Positions 20,107 to 30,427 of a stretch of 64,000 bases of DNA are shown one piece after another. The position numbers and the translations under genes are program-made. Under the pieces are notes generated by a model. It made no database searches, was not told where the DNA came from, and saw only the letters and a list, made by a program, of their open reading frames with translations. The DNA is taken from NCBI GenBank assembly GCA_963826795.1, contig CAWGYT010000004.1, positions 806,001 through 870,000 on the forward strand. Reading direction: 5' to 3'. The stretch is from CAWGYT01 sp963826795 (GTDB lineage Bacteria > Planctomycetota > Planctomycetia > Pirellulales > Pirellulaceae). Positions within the stretch are counted from its first letter, which is position 1. The number at the start of each line of letters is the position of its first letter.

Positions 20107-21429
20107 CTATCGGCGCCGGCGTGCGAGGGACAGACCGGCCAGCCCCAGGAGGCTCAGCGCGATGCTGCTCGGCTCCGGCACGGCGCTCACCGCCGCCGGC
20201 TTGGCCCCCAATTCGTACCCGCCGTCGGAGAAGGCCGCCACCAGGTCGTCGGATCCGAAACGCAAGTCGCCCGTCCAGTCACCCTGATCCCAGGTCGCAT
20301 CCTCATTCAACTCGTATTTTCCGGCCGCAAAGACATCGACGAGATCACCCGAATTGAACTCACCGTCCAGATTCGCATCTCCAAACCACGTCTTGCGTAA
20401 ATCCTGCACCCAGACGACCAAATCGGCGGTGTTGACCTGACTGTCTTCATTCACGTCAAACTGCGGGTCGTTGGTGCCTGCGGCAATTTCCGCGTTGAGC
20501 AGGTTGACATCGGGCAAGTCGAGAACGCCGCTGGCGTCAAAATCGCCGAGCAACGGAGTCACGCCACGATTGAGAAAAAAGCCGTCCATGTCTTCCTGTG
20601 TGTACTCAAACAGCATGTCGAAGCTGGTCGTGAAAACAAACTGATCGATTACGCCATACGCCTCGCGGTTGGAAATCTCGAACGTCAGCGGCTGGTTGAG
20701 ATCCTCTTCCGTCACTTCGTACATGATCGCCATGCCGAAGTCGTCGATGAATCCACCGTCCGCATTCGAGTCGACTGCCAAATCCGCATGGAACCAGTGG
20801 AACTGGCCGTCCCAGAAATCCTCGTCCGTGCTGTTGTGCACGGACGTCTGCCCTTGGCTCATCACGACCTTGTTGTTGAATACCGGCATCCAGCCATCCT
20901 GGTCGCTGTCGCCCGTCATCGGCTCGCCCGAATCGAGTCCATCGAAACCTTCAAAGCCAATCCAATCGGTACTGGAATTCTTGTTGAAAGCAGGCGGCAG
21001 GAAGAAGGAATCCTCGTTGCCGTAGCTGGTATTGCCGTCCGAGTTGTACATGCTGGCGTGCACATAGAGATAGTATGTGGCCGGGATGCTGAACTGCACC
21101 TCCCACTGCGCCGTGTTGGCGTGTCGGCCGCCACCCAGCTGGTCGAGCAGCGCGGCACCGCCCGAAGCGTTCGTGTCCGCTGGCAGAATATCCAGATCGC
21201 CCTTCACGGCTGTATCGATCGACTTGATCGGGTTCACGTTGTCGACCACCAGAAAGCCCGTCGTCTCATCACCACCCAGAACGCCGACGGTTTCCGCTTC
21301 CAAAATCAAGAAGGCCGTGCCGTCCTCCAACACGTTGTCTTCGCTCTGCACCGTAACCGCTTGGGCCGTGGCAGAAAAACTCAGGAGCGTCAGCACGAAG
21401 AGCAGGCGAGCTAAAGCTTGATTCATCAT
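20107..21429 (-). CDS. PEP-CTERM protein with dockerin-like EF-hand repeats
   Basis: The start at 21429 (MMNQALARLLFVLTLLS) is chosen because gagaggaaacc lies just upstream and a signal peptide ending SATAQA follows; a longer frame to 21495 adds an unlikely leader. The body is a beta-rich exported domain (EDNVLEDGTAFLILEAE; QWEVQFSIPATYYLYVHAS), a carbohydrate-binding or carboxylic-ester-like fold that I do not recognise firmly. Then come EF-hand/dockerin-like units: GDFDASGVLDLPDVNLL, FDVNEDSQVNTADLVVW, GDANLDGEFNSGDLVDVF and GDWTGDLRFGSDDLVAAF. The C-terminus is VPEPSSIALSLLGLAGLSL then ARRRR, a classic PEP-CTERM signal. It is monocistronic, upstream of the 211-bp array. Confidence 0.85.
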   Translation of the reverse strand: MMNQALARLLFVLTLLSFSATAQAVTVQSEDNVLEDGTAFLILEAETVGVLGGDETTGFLVVDNVNPIKSIDTAVKGDLDILPADTNASGGAALLDQLGGGRHANTAQWEVQFSIPATYYLYVHASMYNSDGNTSYGNEDSFFLPPAFNKNSSTDWIGFEGFDGLDSGEPMTGDSDQDGWMPVFNNKVVMSQGQTSVHNSTDEDFWDGQFHWFHADLAVDSNADGGFIDDFGMAIMYEVTEEDLNQPLTFEISNREAYGVIDQFVFTTSFDMLFEYTQEDMDGFFLNRGVTPLLGDFDASGVLDLPDVNLLNAEIAAGTNDPQFDVNEDSQVNTADLVVWVQDLRKTWFGDANLDGEFNSGDLVDVFAAGKYELNEDATWDQGDWTGDLRFGSDDLVAAFSDGGYELGAKPAAVSAVPEPSSIALSLLGLAGLSLARRRR

Positions 21430-21886
21430 GGTTTCCTCTCGATTGCCAAAAAACACAGTTAGAAAACGGCGGAGCGGCGTCACCCGGTAAGACAAGTATC
21501 CGACGCGAGATCGTCGCCAAGTTCAACGCAGGTCGTCACTACATTCGCAACGGCGGAATCTAGGCGACGCAGGTCGTCCTGTCAACGATTCGCTCGGACT
21601 TTGACAGCGCCCCGACCGCTCGGGAAAAAGGCGAAATCGCAAGTGCGGATAACCGTCAGTGGGCTGTCAGCGATTCTCCTGGACAGTGCGAGATGCGGGT
21701 TGGCGTTATCGCGCGGCGGGTGACCGGACGCGAGTTTCTTGACAGTCTGATGGGCCTCACCTATCCTGACCCGGCGGTGGCGAACGGCCGATGACGGCCA
21801 TCTCTTCGCTCGGGTCCGAGCGCCGCAGTCAGTCCGTGCAAGGCGAGAGGGATCGGCAGAATGCTCTCGCGTCGAAGGTACACCTT
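21430..21886. other. Intergenic region between divergent secreted-protein genes
   Basis: About 450 bp between two divergent exported-protein genes. It should hold both promoters. I see no strong repeat, RNA gene or conserved motif. A possible upstream start for the CotH gene at 21791 falls inside it. Confidence 0.45.
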
Positions 21887-24800
21887 ATGAGAATCAGACG
21901 GCGCCTCGCCGCGCATCCCGTGCAGGCTTTCGGCGGGGCGATTTCTTTCGAATGTCTTGAAACCCGCGCGATGTTGGCGGGCGACCCGCTGGCCAGCGGA
22001 AGTCCGGTCATCATCAGCGAGGTGGTCGCCGACAACTATCAAAGTCTGACGACCCGGATTCGAGAGAATCGCGACGTGCTGTTCACGGGACCGGTTCAGT
22101 CGCCCGATTGGATCGAGTTGCTGAATGTCTCGACTGCGGCGGTCGACCTGGCGGGAATGCATTTGACCGATGACCCGGCCGATCCGAAAAAGTGGGAATT
22201 TCCCGAGGGAACGCAGCTGGCCGCGGGCGGCTTCACGATTGTCTTTGCGTCGGGAAACGATCTGCAAGATCCGCTACTGGACGAGCGAGGATCGTTGCAT
22301 ACGAATTTTGGTTTGAGCGACCGAGGGGAGTATTTGGCGTTGACCGACCGGACGGGGACGGTGGTTCAGGAGTTTGCTCCCGCGTTTCCGCCCCAGCGGG
22401 CGGACGTTTCGTACGGCTTGCCGATGACGGAACGCACGCTGGTCGGCGCCGGAGCGCCACGGGAGTACCTGGTTCCGCAGAGCGATCAGCTCGAGCCCGC
22501 CTGGCGCTCGGTCGGGTATTCGGCGGCTGACTGGGCGGAAGCGTCGGGGGAGGCATTGGGATTCGATCGCGGCGGAACCGATGCGGAAGCAGGGATCACG
22601 ATCGGCGCGGATGTTATCGATCGGAGTTCGGTCGACTTCTCACGGGGATCGATCGTCGTCCTGGAAAGTGCCGCGTTCACGGAGGCCGGGCAAGTCACGC
22701 AGTGGAGTTTTTTCTCGCCAAAGACCAATCCCATCACGCCGTTGCTGCTCCGTGCCGACGGAGACGAGTTTACCATCACGGGTGTCGGGGCAACTCGGCT
22801 CAGCGACGGATCGGGAGCACAGACCTTCGCCTTCGATTTGCAGAGCGGCAGCGACCTGGTTGGCTCGTCGGGCTATTACTTCGGCTTCAAGGACGGGGAT
22901 AACGCAACGGATGTGGCGGGAGTTGCGGAATGGGACCGCAGCGACACGGAGCTGATTCGCCGCTACAACGGTCCGCTGGCGGGCAGCATGGTGGTGGACC
23001 AACGTCTGGAGGGCGGCCGCGAGTTCGCACGCACGTACTCGGTTCAGGCGACGACGCAAGCCCGGCTGGAAGGCCCGTTTGCGACCGATCTCGCAGAGGA
23101 GATGCAGGACGCGACATCATTGTATGTCCGCTACCCGTTCACGGTCGATCAGCTGGACACGCTCCGTTCGCTCACCTTCGAGGTTCGTTATGACGACGGG
23201 TTTGTGGCCTATCTGAACGGTGTCGAAATCGCACGGCGGAACGTGACGGGGACGCCCCGCTATGACGGCACTGCCACGGCAAACCATCCGCTCGCGGAAT
23301 CGAATTTTTTCGAGCCGATCAATGTCTCTGCCTCGCGTGCGGGATTGGTCGAGGGCACGAACGTGTTGGCGATCCACGCCTTCAACGAGCATCGCGAGAA
23401 CTCGGATTTCGTGATCGATGCGCGGCTGACGGGCATCGAGATTGCCGCGGCTGACCGCTTTGGGTTTTCACCCGAGACGACCCCCGGCGGCTTGAACGCG
23501 ACGGTCACCCAAGGGTTTGCCCCGACGCCGCAGGCGAGTCACGCGAGGGGGCTTTACGAGGCGCCGTTCCAGCTGTCGTTGACGACCGGCGATGCATCCG
23601 ACGCGGTGATCTACTTCACGCGAGACGGCAGTGCTCCGCGGCCGAGCAATCCCGCCGCCGAGATCTACACCGGCGCGATTGAAATCCCGGACACGACCAC
23701 GCTGCGGATGGCGAGTGAGCGGGACGGTTGGCTGCCCTCGCCGATCGTGACGTTGACGTACATTTTTCCGCAAAACGTACCGGATCAGAACGGGATGCAT
23801 CCCTCGGTGGCCCAGGACCCGATTTGGCGCCCTCAGTTGATCGAAGGACTAAAGACCCTTCCCAGCATCTCGCTGGTGACACCCGACGCAATTTCTGAGG
23901 CGCAGGAAGTTGGCACCTCGATCGAGATGATTTTTCCGGACGGCAGCACCGGGTTTCAGGTCGATGCCGGGGTGGAAGTCTACGGCGGCACGGCCGTGGC
24001 CTTTGCCAAGCAGTCGATGCGATTGAGTTTCAAGAATGCCTACGGCCCGGCGATGCTTGAGTTTGACGTGTTCGACGATCCAGACGGGGTGGCGACATTC
24101 GACCAGTTGTTACTGCGGGCAGGGTCGCACGATACGCCGTTTTGGTCCGGTGCCAGCGGTGCCGGTACCTACATCCGCAACCGCTGGGCGTCCGACCGGC
24201 AGTTGGAAATGGGGCAGCCTGCCCCCCGCGGTCGCTTTGTACATGTCTACATCAATGGCAGGTACTGGGGGCAATACCAGTTGATGGAACGCCCCAACGC
24301 GGCATTTATGGCAGCGAATTTTGGCGGTGACAAAGAGGATTACGATGCGCTCAATGCCGGTCGCGTGATCGACGGGAATCTCGACGCCTGGAACGAACTG
24401 CTGGAAGCGGTCGACGACGGCTACGCTCAACTTCAGAATTACCTCGATGTCGAGAACTACGCGGACTATGTGCTCTTGCAGTTCTTTGGCGGCAACAATG
24501 TCGACTGGCGGGCGGAAAGTAATTGGATTGCCACCCGGCGCCGTGAAGTGGGAGCCGGCTTCCAGTTCTTCGCCTGGGATAGCGACATCATGTTGCGCAC
24601 TCCGCTAGACACGGATATCACGTTTCTGGGCGGACCTGGTTTCCTGTTGACAAGAAACGGCGGGGTCAAGCAGTACCCGGAATTCCGCGAACTCTTGGCC
24701 GAGCGAGCGCAGCGTTACTTCTTTGACGACGGGATGTTCACGGCCGACAAGCTGCGCGAGGGAATCGACGCCCTGGCCGATCAAGTTCGACTCTCGATCA

Positions 24801-26574
24801 TGGCAGAAACGGCCCGCTGGGGCTCGGGCATCTATACGCCCGCGACCTGGGAGTCCGGGATCGAATGGATGAAGCAGACCTATGCCTCCGAGACGGGACC
24901 CAGTCGGGCCGAAGTCGTGATCGAGCAATTGCGACAAGCGGGCCTGATTCCGCTGGCCGAAACACCTCGACTGGAACAGAACGGACAGCCGCTCGTCGGC
25001 AACTCGCTGCGTGCCGGTACAAGCGTTGTCATGAGCACTCCCGAGGGAACCGTCTACTACACGACCAATGGCAGCGACCCGCGGGGCGACGTGCCGGACG
25101 TCGAAAGCGTGTCGTTGATCGACGAATCGAGCCTCGTCCGAGTCTTGGTGCCAACTGACGGCGAGCTGGCGAGGAATTGGACTTTGCCGGGGTTCGCGGA
25201 CACGAACTGGCGGCAGGGCACCAACGGCGTCGGCTACGATACGACGGGAGAATTGACACCGCAGATCTCGCTGGATGTCCAGCCGGAAATGAATCTCACC
25301 AATGCGTCCGTTTACGTCCGAATTCCTTTCGAAGTCGCAGACCCCGAGGCATTTAATACGCTGGATTTGGGAGTTCGCTACGACGACGGATTTGTGGCCT
25401 ATTTGAACGGCGTCGAAGTGGCCCGCCGCAACGCTCCGGGCCAGCTCAGCTGGAATTCCCGCGCGGCCGCTCCGCATGCCAACGTGGACGCGATCGAATT
25501 CGAACGATTCAATCTTTCCCGAGTTCGCGACCTGCTGGCCGTAGGTGACAATGTGTTGTCACTTCATGGATTGAATACCGAGCCAGGTAACGTGGACTTC
25601 CTGCTGACGGCCGTTTTGCAAGGCGGCTCCGTCATCGACCCAGGGATTTCGCCGGCCGCGGTCGCTTACACTCAGCCCGTCGCGGTCGCGTCGACAACGT
25701 CATTGCGAGCCAGGACGTATTGGAACGGCGAGTGGAGTCCGTTGCGGGAGGCTTCCGTCCCCGCGGAGTTGCTCCCGCTGCGCGTTTCTGAGGTGATGTA
25801 TCATCCGGCGGATCCATCGCAGGCGGAGGCGGCGGCCGGAATCAGCGACCCAGATGAGTTCGAGTTTATTGAATTCACGAATGTCTCGAACCAGACGATT
25901 GACTTGCGCGACGTGCAATTGGTGCAGACGATGGCCGGTGGAGTTACGCTGGGAGTGGCCTTCGAGTTTCGCGACAGCGCGGTGCAGCAGTTGGGCCCGG
26001 GCCAGCAGGTGTTGGTGGTGGAGAATCTGGACGCCTTTCGGCTGCGCTACGGCGACGATCTGCCCGTGGCCGGCCAATGGCGTGGCGGCCTGAGCAACAA
26101 CTCCGAGACGATCACGGTCCAGGTGGGGCTGCAGCCGCTCCAGTCCTTCACATATCGGGACACGTGGCATGCGGAGACCGATGGACGGGGCGCTTCACTC
26201 GAGTTCCTGGACGTCGCCGCAAGTGATCTCGATGCGTGGAACTTCGGGGACAATTGGGGACCGAGCCCGGAGTTGGGCGGATCCCCGGGCGCAGGGAAGC
26301 GACGCGCGTGCCCGGCGATTCGAATGGCGACGGCGTCTTCGATTCAGGCGACCTGGTGCTCGTGTTCCAAGCCGGCGAGTACGAGGACGCAGTGCCCTCT
26401 AATTCCACCTTTGCCGAGGGCGACTGGGATGGCGACGGCGACTTCACCACGGCCGACCTCGTCTACGTCTTTCAATTCGGGAACTATCGCCTTGGCCCGC
26501 TTGTCGCTTGGGGGCGTCCCGAGCAGTCGGAAACTCAATCGCGTGACGCGGTGTTTGCGGAACTGGCTTCGTGA
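21887..26574 (+). CDS. Secreted lamin-tail / CotH-kinase-like multidomain protein with dockerin-like C-terminus, frameshifted
   Basis: The start at 21887 has GAAGG eight bases upstream; an in-frame ATG at 21791 is possible. The basic leader and LETRAMLAGDP signature mark it as a planctomycete exported protein. Domains in order: lamin-tail domain (IISEVVADNYQS to SPDWIELLNVS); galactose-binding-like blocks (FEVRYDDGFVAYLNGVEIAR, repeated later as GVRYDDGFVAYLNGVEVAR); chitobiase-like (VIYFTRDGSAPRPSNP); CotH-kinase-like domain (MRLSFKNAYG, RNRWASDRQLEMGQPAPRG, GRYWGQYQLMERP); a second lamin-tail domain (RVSEVMYHPADP); and a dockerin-like pair (GDSNGDGVFDSGDLVLVFQ; GDWDGDGDFTTADLVYVFQ) in another frame. 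One base appears missing near 26,300, so the naive ORF runs on to 26659 as nonsense. It is probably a surface protein, and catalytic activity of the CotH-like domain is unproven. Confidence 0.82.
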
Positions 26575-26725
26575 GCTCGCAGGGGACACGCGTGCGGCCT
26601 TGGTGAGTCAATCTTCGGATGTCGTCCCGTTGCTTGCGAGTCCGCGACTTCTGGGTTAGTCTGGAAATCGGACCAAACGGAACGCCGCGGATGTCCTGCG
26701 CGGTCGTTTGGTGAGGTGAAAGCTG

Positions 26726-28219
26726 ATGCCCCGTTTCGCGTTTTCGTCAGGGAAGTTTCGATCGCCTCACGCCCTGTACGGCGCGCGTGACCGCACCGGA
26801 TCGCTCGGATCGGACCGGTTCGGCAAGGCGGTTCGAGGGAAACGGTTTCGCGATCTCGAATCGCTGGAGCCACGTCGAATGCTGGCGGGCGACGATTACA
26901 GCGATACGGCGGAGGCCGCGGCCCCCCTGGAGATTCCCGCGATTCTGAGCGGGGCGATTGAGGTCGTCGGTGACGTGGACTGGTTCGCCTTCAGCGCCCA
27001 GGCCGGAACGACCTACGAGTTCGAAGTGCGGCTTGGTAACCTTCCGGATTCGTACCTTCGCATTTACAACAGCGAGGGGCGCGACGTTTCCAGCGACGAT
27101 GATGAAGGCCCCGGTTTTGCCTCGTTTCTTGCCTGGACCGCTCCGTCCTCGGGGGCCTATTACGTCCAAGTCAGCGCCTTCAACTCATCGGGCGTGGGCA
27201 GCTACCAATTGGTGGCGTCCGGCGATGACGATTACGGCAACCAGCCTGACGCGGCGACCATGCTGACGGTCCCCTCCACCCTCGCCGGCGCGATTGACCG
27301 GGAGACGGACGCCGACTGGTTTTCGTTTTCGGCTCAGGCCGGAACGACGTATCGCTTTGAAACACGGTTGCTCACGCTGGCCGATAGCTATCTCCGCCTG
27401 GTCGACGGTGACGGGCAAGTGGTGACGTCCGACAACAACGGCGGCCCGGGTTTCGCGTCGCTGATCGAATGGACCGCGACGTCGACGGCCACTTATTTTG
27501 TCGAGGCCAGCAGCCCGGGGCCGTTCGTCGGGACCTACCAGCTGGCGGCGTCGAGCGACGACGACTATGGAAATCTGCCCGCGACGGCCACATCCATCCA
27601 AATCGGTTCGCACACGTCCGGCAGTACGACGGCCGGCGACCGAGATTGGTTTTCGTTTCAGGCGAAGCAGGGTGTCGCCTATCAATTCGAGGCGACCCCT
27701 TCGGACTCGTCCGGTCTGACGCTGGGTTTGTTCGGAGCCGACGGAAGTGCCCTTCCGGACGATCAGATTCACGAAGTGAACGGCGCGGGTCCCGTCCTCT
27801 TGTGGCTGGCGCCCGCCGACGGAACTTACCTCGTCCAGATCGTCGGCCAACAGGCACTCGCATACGATCTGGCCGTTTTTGTTCCGGCGGGCGATGCGAA
27901 TCTGGATGGGATCTTCGACAGTGCGGACTTGATTCAGGTCCTTCAGCTCGGTGAATTCGAGGACGGGGTCCCCGGGAACTCAACCTGGCAAGAAGGCGAT
28001 TGGAACGGGGACGGCGATTTCGGTACCAGCGACCTGATTCTGGCCTTGCAGACGTCCCGCTATCGAGGCTCGACCGCCCGCCCGGCCCGATCGGCGATCG
28101 ACCCGGTGGCGACCGAGCAGGTAGCGGCGACCGAGCAGGTAGCCGCCGCGGTCGACTGGCTTTTGCAGAGGGAGGAATCCACAACGCGACTCAGCCCACG
28201 TTACGGGCGGAACGTCTGA
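26726..28219 (+). CDS. Secreted PPC-repeat protein with dockerin-like C-terminal cassette
   Basis: 497 aa with an AGGTGA box before the ATG. The basic leader has LESLEPRRMLAGDDY, the planctomycete export signature. Three tandem bacterial pre-peptidase C-terminal (PPC) type domains follow, recognisable by DWFAFSAQAGTTYEFEV, DWFSFSAQAGTTYRFET and DWFSFQAKQGVAYQFEA, each ending with a YYVQV or YLVQI strand. The C-terminus has the paired calcium-binding cassette GDANLDGIFDSADLIQVLQ and GDWNGDGDFGTSDLILALQ, then a tail AAAVDWLLQREE. An exact-looking 18-bp duplication (28108-28143) encodes ATEQVAATEQVA just before the tail. No catalytic domain is visible. It is probably an adhesive or structural surface protein, in tandem with the CotH gene but with its own start signals. 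Confidence 0.85.
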   Translation: MPRFAFSSGKFRSPHALYGARDRTGSLGSDRFGKAVRGKRFRDLESLEPRRMLAGDDYSDTAEAAAPLEIPAILSGAIEVVGDVDWFAFSAQAGTTYEFEVRLGNLPDSYLRIYNSEGRDVSSDDDEGPGFASFLAWTAPSSGAYYVQVSAFNSSGVGSYQLVASGDDDYGNQPDAATMLTVPSTLAGAIDRETDADWFSFSAQAGTTYRFETRLLTLADSYLRLVDGDGQVVTSDNNGGPGFASLIEWTATSTATYFVEASSPGPFVGTYQLAASSDDDYGNLPATATSIQIGSHTSGSTTAGDRDWFSFQAKQGVAYQFEATPSDSSGLTLGLFGADGSALPDDQIHEVNGAGPVLLWLAPADGTYLVQIVGQQALAYDLAVFVPAGDANLDGIFDSADLIQVLQLGEFEDGVPGNSTWQEGDWNGDGDFGTSDLILALQTSRYRGSTARPARSAIDPVATEQVAATEQVAAAVDWLLQREESTTRLSPRYGRNV

Positions 28220-28353
28220 GCGGGTCCCGGTCCGTGCAACTCGCCGCGAGCGGCGCGGTGTCAAGTTCCGCAGGGATCGGGGCCAAGGTTTCGCCGCATG
28301 CACCGAATAGGGCGGTTGGAATTGGTTCCATTTGGCAACGGGAGTCGCAGGCG

Positions 28354-28533
28354 ATGATCGAAGGTGCGGATTTTTTCGTGGGCTGGGGGACGCTGTCGCT
28401 GATCAACGCCGGTTTGGCGCAGTCGAAACACCGCAGCGGCTTTATTTGGTGGCTGGCATCGTTGCTCCTGGGACCGGTCGCGACCTTCTTGATCGTCTTC
28501 CTGCCCCCGGCCGCGGCCGACACCGAGATCTAA
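28354..28533 (+). CDS. Small membrane protein, hypothetical
   Basis: 59 aa from ATG 28354 with GGGAG upstream. It carries one clear hydrophobic helix (GFIWWLASLLLGPVATFLIV) and possibly a weaker one (FFVGWGTLSLINAGLAQS), with the short soluble tail PPAAADTEI. A longer in-frame ORF reaches back to 28000, but that part overlaps the previous gene antiparallel to its logic and has no protein character. The family is unrecognised. The layout, two helices in under 60 residues, is common in small inner-membrane proteins. Confidence 0.6.
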   Translation: MIEGADFFVGWGTLSLINAGLAQSKHRSGFIWWLASLLLGPVATFLIVFLPPAAADTEI

Positions 28534-28597
28534 CGATGGGGTGGCAAGGACCGCGTCGGTCAGGAGCCAATTAAGGAGCCAATTAAGGAGACGGGGG

Positions 28598-29578
28598 ATG
28601 CGTTGCAACATGCGAGCACGATCGACACCGGGAGGGCGAGGCTCCCGCCGAGCCGAATTGTCGCCGGTGTGCGGCTCAGCGGGAGCTTCGCCCTCCCGTT
28701 TTGGTACTTGCTGGGGAATCCTGGGTTGGTTGGTGATGCTGATCGTGGTCGCCGAGTCGACTTGGGGGCAGGAGATGCCCTTGCGCCTGCCAACCTACCC
28801 GGATGCGACGCCGCCACCGCGGAGGACGCAGGCCGAGGTGGCGCGGCTGTTGGAGGGAAGCGATGCGGTGGCGACGGACGCCGAGACCGAGCCGCTGCGA
28901 ATCGTGTTGGTCGCGGGTCCGAAGGACCACGGCAAAGGCGAGCACGACTATCCCGCATGGCAGCAGGTCTGGTCTCGCCTGCTGAGGCAAGCGCCGCAGA
29001 CTCAGGTGGAAACGGCTTGGGAATTCCCAACATCTGCTCAGATTCAGGCGGCCGACGTGCTGGTCTTCTATCAACGCGGCTCGTGGGACGACGAGCGGGC
29101 GACGGCGATCGATTCGTTTTTGGAACGCAAGGGGGGCCTGGTCTACATTCATTGGGCGGTCGACGGGCGCGGCCAGCAGGAGGAGATGGCCAAGCGAATC
29201 GGCCTGGCGGCACTGGGGGGGCAGATTCGCTATCGTCACGGTGAATTGAACATCGACTTCCCGGCGGCGGATTCGCATCCGATCTCGAGAAATTTTGAGC
29301 GCGTCCGCTGGGTCGACGAAAGCTACTGGCAGCTCACGGGCGACCCCACCCGAATTCACTTGCTTGGCACGTCGTTGGAAGAAGACCTGCCCCGCCCGCA
29401 ATTCTGGACGATCGAACCCGGCGCCGGCCGAGTCTTCGTTTCGATTCCCGGACACTACATGTGGACCTTCGACGATCCGGCCTTTCGGACGTTGCTGCTG
29501 CGCGGGATCGCGTGGGTCGGACGGCGAAATGTCGACCGCTTTAACCCGCTGGTCACGCTGGATGCGCGAGTCGAATGA
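28598..29578 (+). CDS. ThuA-domain protein, secreted; REP palindrome inside N-terminal coding region
   Basis: ATG 28598 lies 7 bp after AAGGAG, itself part of a duplicated ggagccaattaa. Residues 1-40 (RGSRRAELSPVCGSAGASPS) are encoded by a REP-type palindrome, and a hydrophobic export signal (GILGWLVMLIVVAESTWGQ) follows. The remainder is a ThuA-like (trehalose-utilisation, glutamine-amidotransferase-like fold) domain: IVLVAGPKDHGKGEHDYPAW, ADVLVFYQRGSWDDE, FLERKGGLVYIHWAVDGRG, SHPISRNFERVRWVDESYW, PGHYMWTFDDPAFRTLLLRGIAW. In planctomycetes such proteins are common among sugar-related secreted enzymes, but the reaction is unknown. A start at the second hydrophobic Met (28736) would avoid the REP-encoded residues. 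Confidence 0.8.
   Translation: MRCNMRARSTPGGRGSRRAELSPVCGSAGASPSRFGTCWGILGWLVMLIVVAESTWGQEMPLRLPTYPDATPPPRRTQAEVARLLEGSDAVATDAETEPLRIVLVAGPKDHGKGEHDYPAWQQVWSRLLRQAPQTQVETAWEFPTSAQIQAADVLVFYQRGSWDDERATAIDSFLERKGGLVYIHWAVDGRGQQEEMAKRIGLAALGGQIRYRHGELNIDFPAADSHPISRNFERVRWVDESYWQLTGDPTRIHLLGTSLEEDLPRPQFWTIEPGAGRVFVSIPGHYMWTFDDPAFRTLLLRGIAWVGRRNVDRFNPLVTLDARVE
28629..28698. repeat. REP-type palindrome (gggagggcgaggctcccgcc family)
   Basis: The arms cgggagggcgaggctcccgc/cgagccg and cggctcagcgggagc/ttcgccctcccg are near-perfect inverted repeats separated by 16 bp. The same motif flanks the RAYT remnant at 39193-39615, so it belongs to a REP family probably mobilised by that transposase type. Confidence 0.8.
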
Positions 29579-29604
29579 GTCGAAGACTCGCGCTGAGCGG
29601 GCGC

Positions 29605-30192
29605 TTACCCGCCGGACGACTCGGGCAGGCTCTTGGCCGACAGCCCCAGCATCACCAGGGACCAGCCGTTAAACAGCATGTCAATTCCCACAAACAGGCC
29701 GATGACCCAGAGGCCTGAAAACGGCCAGCTGCGCCAGATCGAGATTCCCAGCAGTAAATTCACGGCACCACTGAGCAGCAACCAGACCCAGTTCGGGAAC
29801 CGCGTCGCGACGGCCACCACGATGCGGAATATGCCGCCCAGCATCAACAGCATCGCGATCAACAGAGTCAGGGTGATCGCGGTTTCTCCGGGGTTACTCA
29901 CGATCAGGAACCCGGCGACCGTGTAAAGGACGCCGGTTAGCAGATCGACGAAGAAGCCGCCCCACGCCTTGCACGTGAACGCGTGTCCCGCTTGAGCGAT
30001 CCCGGCCACGATCAACAGCCAGCCGATGAAGACCATCGTCGCCAGTGTAAACAGAACCGAAGAACCGATCGCGACGACGCCCAGGATCACCAGCAGGATC
30101 CCGAGTCCCAGGAACCAGCCCCAACGTTTGCGCAGCTCGGACAATCCCAGCATCTCCAGGCGGGTAACGGGGGAGTTGGAATCGGAATACAT
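29605..30192 (-). CDS. HdeD-family (DUF308) membrane protein
   Basis: 195 aa from the ATG at 30192 (MYSDSNSPVTRLEM), chosen because aggaggaaaccg precedes it; an upstream ATG at 30213 lacks this. Six hydrophobic segments in three hairpins fit the HdeD/DUF308 fold: GLGILLVILGVVAIGSSVL, ATMVFIGWLLIVAGIAQ, FVDLLTGVLYTVAGFLIV, TLTLLIAMLLMLGGIFRIV, WLLLSGAVNLLLGISIW and LWVIGLFVGIDMLFNGWSLV. HdeD is linked to acid resistance in enterobacteria, and the role here is unknown. It is convergent with the ThuA gene (26 bp apart). Confidence 0.85.
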   Translation of the reverse strand: MYSDSNSPVTRLEMLGLSELRKRWGWFLGLGILLVILGVVAIGSSVLFTLATMVFIGWLLIVAGIAQAGHAFTCKAWGGFFVDLLTGVLYTVAGFLIVSNPGETAITLTLLIAMLLMLGGIFRIVVAVATRFPNWVWLLLSGAVNLLLGISIWRSWPFSGLWVIGLFVGIDMLFNGWSLVMLGLSAKSLPESSGG

Positions 30193-30427
30193 CGGTTTCC
30201 TCCTGTCAGTCAATTAACATCTCACCCGGAACGGGTCCCTTCGACGTCCAGGGCTTGCCGCCCCGAGCCCCATATCGTAACCCGTGGCCTCGACCAGGCG
30301 AACGCCATTTCGGCCAACTTCGCGATTTTTGGATTTTCCGCTGTCGGATCCGAGGCTCGGCCGGTACTGAAAGCGAGTGGGGACGGGACGAACGCATCTA
30401 GCTTTCAAAATGAAGGAATACCCAGCG

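Noticed and set aside
24605..25477. 290-codon minus-strand frame opposite the CotH gene
   Set aside because: Shadow of a real gene; composition is Arg/Gln-rich without similarity.
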